A DNA stretch of 64,000 bases from Brevibacillus_H ginsengisoli (lineage in GTDB: Bacteria; Bacillota; Bacilli; Brevibacillales; Brevibacillaceae). The DNA lies in NCBI RefSeq assembly GCF_050113715.1, contig NZ_JBNJQR010000003.1:412172-476171 (forward strand), read 5' to 3'. The position numbers were made by a program, and so were the translations under genes. The stretch's first letter is position 1; each line of letters opens with the position of its first letter. Below, piece by piece: positions 60,618-64,000 of the stretch. The notes under the pieces were generated by a model. It ran no database searches and had not been told where the DNA came from. It saw only the letters and a program-made list of their open reading frames with translations.

Positions 60618-60887
60618 ATGAATTATCATTACAAAGAAGCATTCTGCTACAAGGACGATAATGATGAACCATTATTCTCAGAGGTTGAACTCGAAGGGAG
60701 AGAGTTGCTACCATTCTCAGACTTAGTGGATTGGACATGCGTTGGGGCAGAAGTAATGAAAGATACATATATTCATGTAGCCGAGGGCGTATGCATATGG
60801 GAAGAAGATTTTGAATACGATGATGACACTGAAGATTTTGTGGTTATTGAAGCAGGGTACGAATTATTACAGCAGGTAGCTGCTTAA
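60618..60887 (+). CDS. Acidic hypothetical protein next to the repressor (island)
   Basis: 89 residues, very acidic: PLFSEVELEGRELLPFSDLV, then FEYDDDTEDFVVIEAG. AAAGGAGGAAAATACA is a strong ribosome site. It is controlled by the plus-strand promoter that shares the repressor's operator. The charge is like that of DNA mimics, but no family match supports it. Confidence 0.6.
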   Translation: MNYHYKEAFCYKDDNDEPLFSEVELEGRELLPFSDLVDWTCVGAEVMKDTYIHVAEGVCIWEEDFEYDDDTEDFVVIEAGYELLQQVAA

Positions 60888-60964
60888 TGACTCAAACAAA
60901 AAGAACAGAAAGAGAACGCCAACAACGAGAAAGACCCAGATGCGTTGTCCTCCCAAGACAATAA
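60887..60964 (+). CDS. Candidate 25-residue basic peptide, coupled to the acidic protein gene
   Basis: The stop and start overlap as TAATG, the hallmark of coupled translation. Product begins MTQTKRTERERQQRERPRC and is very rich in Arg, in contrast to its acidic neighbour. A short open frame in AT-rich DNA, so only moderate support. Confidence 0.35.
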   Translation: MTQTKRTERERQQRERPRCVVLPRQ

Positions 60965-60995
60965 ACGCTAACTGAGTCCATCACAAATCATACAT

Positions 60996-61030
60996 AGGGT
61001 AAGTTAATCAGTCGCTTACCCTTTCTTTTT
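60996..61030 (+). terminator. Terminator after the acidic protein gene
   Basis: AGGGTAAG/CTTACCCT stem followed by TTCTTTTT. Confidence 0.8.
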
Positions 61031-61055
61031 AATATATCACATTATACTTGAAAAG

Positions 61056-61079
61056 GAAGCGGATTGCCCGCTTCTTTTT
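61056..61079 (+). terminator. Second plus-strand terminator
   Basis: GAAGCGG/CCGCTTC stem with ATTGC loop and TTTTT. Confidence 0.6.
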
Positions 61080-61153
61080 GTTTATACATACGTCTGTGGC
61101 TTTCTATAGGCCAAGTACAGATGTTTTTATCAAATAAATGTATAATTACTCCT

Positions 61154-61183
61154 ACCAAAAATAAAAACGCCATAGAAGGCGTT
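61154..61183 (-). terminator. Minus-strand terminator-like hairpin
   Basis: AACGCC/GGCGTT with an ATAGAA loop; on the minus strand it is followed by TTTTTATTTTT. No minus-strand gene was found upstream of it, so the region 61184-61600 may hold an unseen transcript. Confidence 0.45.
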
Positions 61184-61610
61184 AAAGACGGTCAGAAATT
61201 TAATAGACAAAATAGAAATAAACTGTTTACAGGAAACAGTTGGCATGATAATATCGGGAGTGAACTCTATTTAGTAATATGAACATAGTTTCAGCATTAT
61301 ATCAAAACTGGTTATAACTAAATTATAGCCAATTTTTGTTCAAAGTCAACTTTTAATTAAAAATTAGAGTTGGACAATCTATAAGGATTTGTCGAACGAT
61401 TCACAAAAAAACGTGAATCCTAAAAAAGTGTAAATCGGGTTTATCATCAGAATTGAAATGAGGAATACAAATCCGCTTCAGCCTAACACGTGTTGAAATG
61501 TTTACCCAAAATTGCCGATCTATAAGAACTGTTAAACCGATCTTACAATTGAAAGTGTCAGGAAATAAAGAAATGATCCAAAATAGTTAATGAAAGGAGG
61601 TATTTACCTT
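61184..61610. other. Gap without a recognised gene (island)
   Basis: About 430 nt, AT-rich. Short inverted repeats such as GATTCAC/GTGAATC near 61400-61426 are visible, but no gene could be supported on either strand. Possible site of a small RNA or regulatory sequence. Confidence 0.4.
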
Positions 61611-61703
61611 ATTAATAAGAGGCCATGTATTCGGCAATTAAAGACGAAGGGGCAAATGAAGAATGAAGAAGAAAATGAATTTAAACTTACCAAACAATAC
61701 TAG
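61611..61703 (+). CDS. Candidate 30-residue peptide with ATT start (island)
   Basis: AAAGGAGG (61593-61600), a near-perfect ribosome site, is followed 10 nt later by ATT and a frame of 30 codons (INKRPCIRQLKTKGQ, then KNEEENEFKLTKQY) that ends 12 nt before the next gene. No ATG, GTG or TTG is suitably placed. ATT starts are rare, so this is tentative. Confidence 0.3.
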   Translation: MNKRPCIRQLKTKGQMKNEEENEFKLTKQY

Positions 61704-61714
61704 GGGGAAATTGA

Positions 61715-63028
61715 TTGAGTACGAGAAGCAAGAAGAAAATTTACGACAATAACATTATTGATCGAGCTGATGCATGGTATGATACAATCCAAACTTTCCT
61801 TAATTGGATCAATGTCTCAGGACATGACAAAATGCAGGTAATAACAAGTGTGCTTAACGAGAATAGTAATTGTAGAACAGAACTCATTAAAGAAGAAGGT
61901 TACAGCCCTCAATTCTTTGAATGGCTGAGAGAATATTTAAGCACACCGTACTATATTAATGGTCAAAATAAGGGATCAAAAAGTAAATTGGCTGAAAATG
62001 ACTATTTCTCAAGGTTATTAGAGATGTTCTCAAACTATTTACTTTTTAATGATAACTATAAGGGACTAGAACATCCGTATTACAACAAAAAAGAGTTCGA
62101 GTATCGTAGTCGAAAAAATTTAAGTGAGAGTCGGTTCCTTGAGAAAGAAGAAGTTGCAGATCAAATACCACATGAGGTAATTGATCAAGTATACTATGAA
62201 GCTGTAGTTGGAACTAAGAACAGAAAAAATAGACAATTTGTAAAATACGATAAAAGTGGTGTAAATAAGACAACCTCTAAAATTCGGTATAGCAAGGTAA
62301 AAGAGAAAATTACAGAAGTGGATAAGATGCAGTATCCACAACTTGGAGAGATATACAAACAAATCGGGTTACTTAATGAAGTATTGATAAAAGGTAAATA
62401 TGAAGATGGTAGAGAGGTTGAACCAAAGATAGTCAATAGATATATCATCCAGCTCAAACGAGAAGCATTAAGCATATTAAAACATGTAAAGTATAAACAA
62501 TTTCCTAAAAGTTCTATACAGGAAATCGACCTTTACGAAAACGGTAATATTGATTTTGGAAATTCAAAGCATATCAGAGCTATAATCGACAGCTATAAGA
62601 ATTTGGAATCGAAAAGTAAATACAACACACAATCATATTTATTTCAATATCTTACTGATTTTAATGATCTGCTTAATAGAACAGAATTGTCTGAAGCACA
62701 TAACACCATGATTCGCTTAAAAATGGATTTTGACCATTCTGATAAATACATTACTAAGAAATTAAATGATGACGGATATAAATATACTCGACAAGCGATA
62801 ACTCATGCTTTAAATACTTACATACCAAAAAAGATTGCCGATCAATTTATATATGAGCAAAGGATTTTCCAAGCAAAACAGATAAAAGATGTGAATTGGA
62901 CTAATTGTAATGGAGAATGTGGTAAGAACTTACCTATGACACAGTTCTTTTTCAGAAAAGGGAGAAGTAAATGTAAAAAGTGTGAGTCAAGTGAGAAGTT
63001 AAAAAATAAATTGACTAAAATTATATAA
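61715..63028 (+). CDS. Phage-type protein with possible sigma-like HTH and C-terminal zinc finger
   Basis: 437 residues from TTG 61715 with AGGGGGAAA upstream. Mostly helical and basic. The segment around residues 330-385 (MIRLKMDFDHSDKYITKKLN, then KYTRQAITHALNTYIPKKI) has the shape of a sigma region 4 or similar helix-turn-helix. The end carries a four-Cys metal site: CNGECGKNLP and CKKCESS. No family is recognised with certainty. A role as a phage late-gene regulator is a hypothesis from these features and from its single, central place among small genes. Confidence 0.65.
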   Translation: MSTRSKKKIYDNNIIDRADAWYDTIQTFLNWINVSGHDKMQVITSVLNENSNCRTELIKEEGYSPQFFEWLREYLSTPYYINGQNKGSKSKLAENDYFSRLLEMFSNYLLFNDNYKGLEHPYYNKKEFEYRSRKNLSESRFLEKEEVADQIPHEVIDQVYYEAVVGTKNRKNRQFVKYDKSGVNKTTSKIRYSKVKEKITEVDKMQYPQLGEIYKQIGLLNEVLIKGKYEDGREVEPKIVNRYIIQLKREALSILKHVKYKQFPKSSIQEIDLYENGNIDFGNSKHIRAIIDSYKNLESKSKYNTQSYLFQYLTDFNDLLNRTELSEAHNTMIRLKMDFDHSDKYITKKLNDDGYKYTRQAITHALNTYIPKKIADQFIYEQRIFQAKQIKDVNWTNCNGECGKNLPMTQFFFRKGRSKCKKCESSEKLKNKLTKII

Positions 63029-63141
63029 ATGTGGTATCTTTGAAATTTGCGAATATACGTATCTTATTAAGTTTTTCTATCTAATAGAAGTAGGAGTAAA
63101 TTTAATTTTTTATCTTGAATTAAAATATTCCAGTAATATCC

Positions 63142-63174
63142 AAGCCTGCTACTCATATGAGTGGTGGGCTTTTT
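63142..63174 (+). terminator. Terminator after the 437-residue protein gene
   Basis: AAGCCTGCTACTC pairs with GAGTGGTGGGCTT (three wobble pairs) around ATAT; TTTT follows. Confidence 0.75.
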
Positions 63175-63209
63175 ACATAGATAACAATTCGAAAGGAGGT
63201 GAATATCAC

Positions 63210-63389
63210 ATGGAAATTAATCAGCGTGAACTATACACGATCAAGCGGAGAAAAAAGAAATTCAAACTCTCAGACATTGCATCTCATCTAAGATGTTCTG
63301 TTAGCCTGATCTCGGAATGGGAGCGGGGTAATTGCAATATGAGTAATGACAAGGTAAGGAAGTATAAAGAGTACATTGATGAAAACTAA
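63210..63389 (+). CDS. Small XRE-family helix-turn-helix protein (island)
   Basis: 59 residues; GAAAGGAGGTG lies 9 nt before ATG 63210. The helix-turn-helix is KLSDIASHLRCSVSLISEWE followed by RGNCNMSNDKVRKYKEY, typical of the Cro/CI (XRE) family. No other domain. It probably regulates the gene that follows or another island gene. Confidence 0.8.
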   Translation: MEINQRELYTIKRRKKKFKLSDIASHLRCSVSLISEWERGNCNMSNDKVRKYKEYIDEN

Positions 63390-63415
63390 AACTATAAAAC
63401 GGAGGAATAAGACAT

Positions 63416-64000
63416 ATGAGCCTAGCATTATCAATCTCAACCAAAAAACAACACGTGATTGCAATTGATAAGGCAATAAGTGTAAAACGTGATGGTCAGT
63501 CTTATCGAGTCATAAATAAAACATGCACAAAATTTCAAATCGTTGGGAACACACTATACTTCTTTTGCGGTGATATGCTCATTGGTGAAATGTTTAAGCA
63601 AGAAATCGCAAAAGTGAAAGACCGAAGCTTGAACGGAGTTATCAATCTAGCAAAGAGTTTATGGGAAAAGTTTAATCAAGAGGATCGTATATACATTGGA
63701 GTCTACGGATTCAACGAAACAGGCGAAACAGAATTAAGTTTCTTCAGTTCTCAAGCTGATTTTGTTCCAATAACTGCAAATGGTGATGATCGAACACTTA
63801 GAGTCTCATACGGCTTCAAACAAGATGAAGCATCAAAATTACTGTCTAATTTACCTTTAAATGATGTAAAAACCGAACTCATTAATGTCATGAAAAAATT
63901 ATCTTGCGAAGGGATTGGAAATGGTGTTGACTTCATCGTATTGAAAAATGACGGAATCGAACATATTTCTTCAAATGATTTAGATGAAGAGAAAAGTGAC
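63416..64000 (+). CDS. Hypothetical protein, cut by the window edge (island)
   Basis: 195 codons from ATG 63416 (GGAGGAATAAGAC upstream) without a stop before the end. MSLALSISTKKQHVIAIDKA, FFCGDMLIGEMFKQ and FIVLKNDGIEHISSND give alternating strands like Ntn-hydrolase (proteasome-like) folds, but no nucleophile can be assigned. Function unknown. It follows the small HTH gene by 26 nt, so they share a transcript. Confidence 0.65.
   Translation, partial: MSLALSISTKKQHVIAIDKAISVKRDGQSYRVINKTCTKFQIVGNTLYFFCGDMLIGEMFKQEIAKVKDRSLNGVINLAKSLWEKFNQEDRIYIGVYGFNETGETELSFFSSQADFVPITANGDDRTLRVSYGFKQDEASKLLSNLPLNDVKTELINVMKKLSCEGIGNGVDFIVLKNDGIEHISSNDLDEEKSD

Noticed and set aside
61064..61282. 72-codon plus-strand frame in the island gap
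   Set aside because: It crosses two terminator-like hairpins and has no ribosome site; the composition is not protein-like.

Overview
The window looks like a chromosomal segment of an endospore-forming member of the Paenibacillaceae, most likely Brevibacillus or a close relative. This rests on gene content and order: spore germination and sporulation genes (gerA-type, yhcN-type lipoprotein, ylbJ), the Bacillales block rsmD-coaD-ylbJ-ylbK-ylbL-ylbM-ylbN-rpmF, then fapR-plsX-fabH-fabD-fabG-acpP-fabF-rnc-smc-ftsY-ylxM-ffh-rpsP-khpA-ylqD-rimM-trmD-rplS, a signal peptidase, rbgA, rnhB, ylqG, ylqH and yraN. Genus-level assignment is inference; no rRNA is present.

Layout. 1-13.5 kb is a mixed region: a GerA-family germinant receptor subunit, an acetyltransferase, a YbjQ-like protein, a sporulation lipoprotein, two paralogous ~110-residue proteins of unknown function on either side of a PilZ protein, a lone oligopeptide-binding protein, a MarR regulator beside an operator region and a decayed gene, a DUF47-Pit phosphate transport pair behind a Pho-box-like promoter, lgt and a chemotaxis receptor. 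13.9-43.2 kb is the conserved housekeeping block: CoA and lipid synthesis under FapR, cell division and chromosome segregation (smc), the protein-targeting pair ftsY/ffh, and ribosome assembly and tRNA modification genes. Two copies of a ~220-nt non-coding repeat with terminal inverted repeats lie in this block, one before smc and one before ylqD.

43.4-54.3 kb is accessory: a Tat-exported amine oxidase shorter than its family, an acetyltransferase, three tandem tail-collar proteins, a 1921-residue secreted repeat protein, and a terminator-bounded two-gene unit made of a radical SAM/SPASM enzyme and a 29-residue peptide that has no Cys and no aromatic residue. That pair is a candidate ribosomally made, post-translationally modified peptide system and is the best candidate for something undescribed in the window.

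54.6-64 kb: a comM/yifB gene is cut off in mid-domain at about 55,340. From there to the end the sequence is visibly richer in A+T and holds small, mostly unrecognised genes, a DUF1643 protein, a transglutaminase-like protein, a repressor with divergent promoters around a perfect dyad, and a possible sigma-like regulator. This reads as the left part of a prophage or integrated island inserted in comM; its integrase and right end lie outside the window. No tRNA, rRNA, insertion sequence or CRISPR array was seen.
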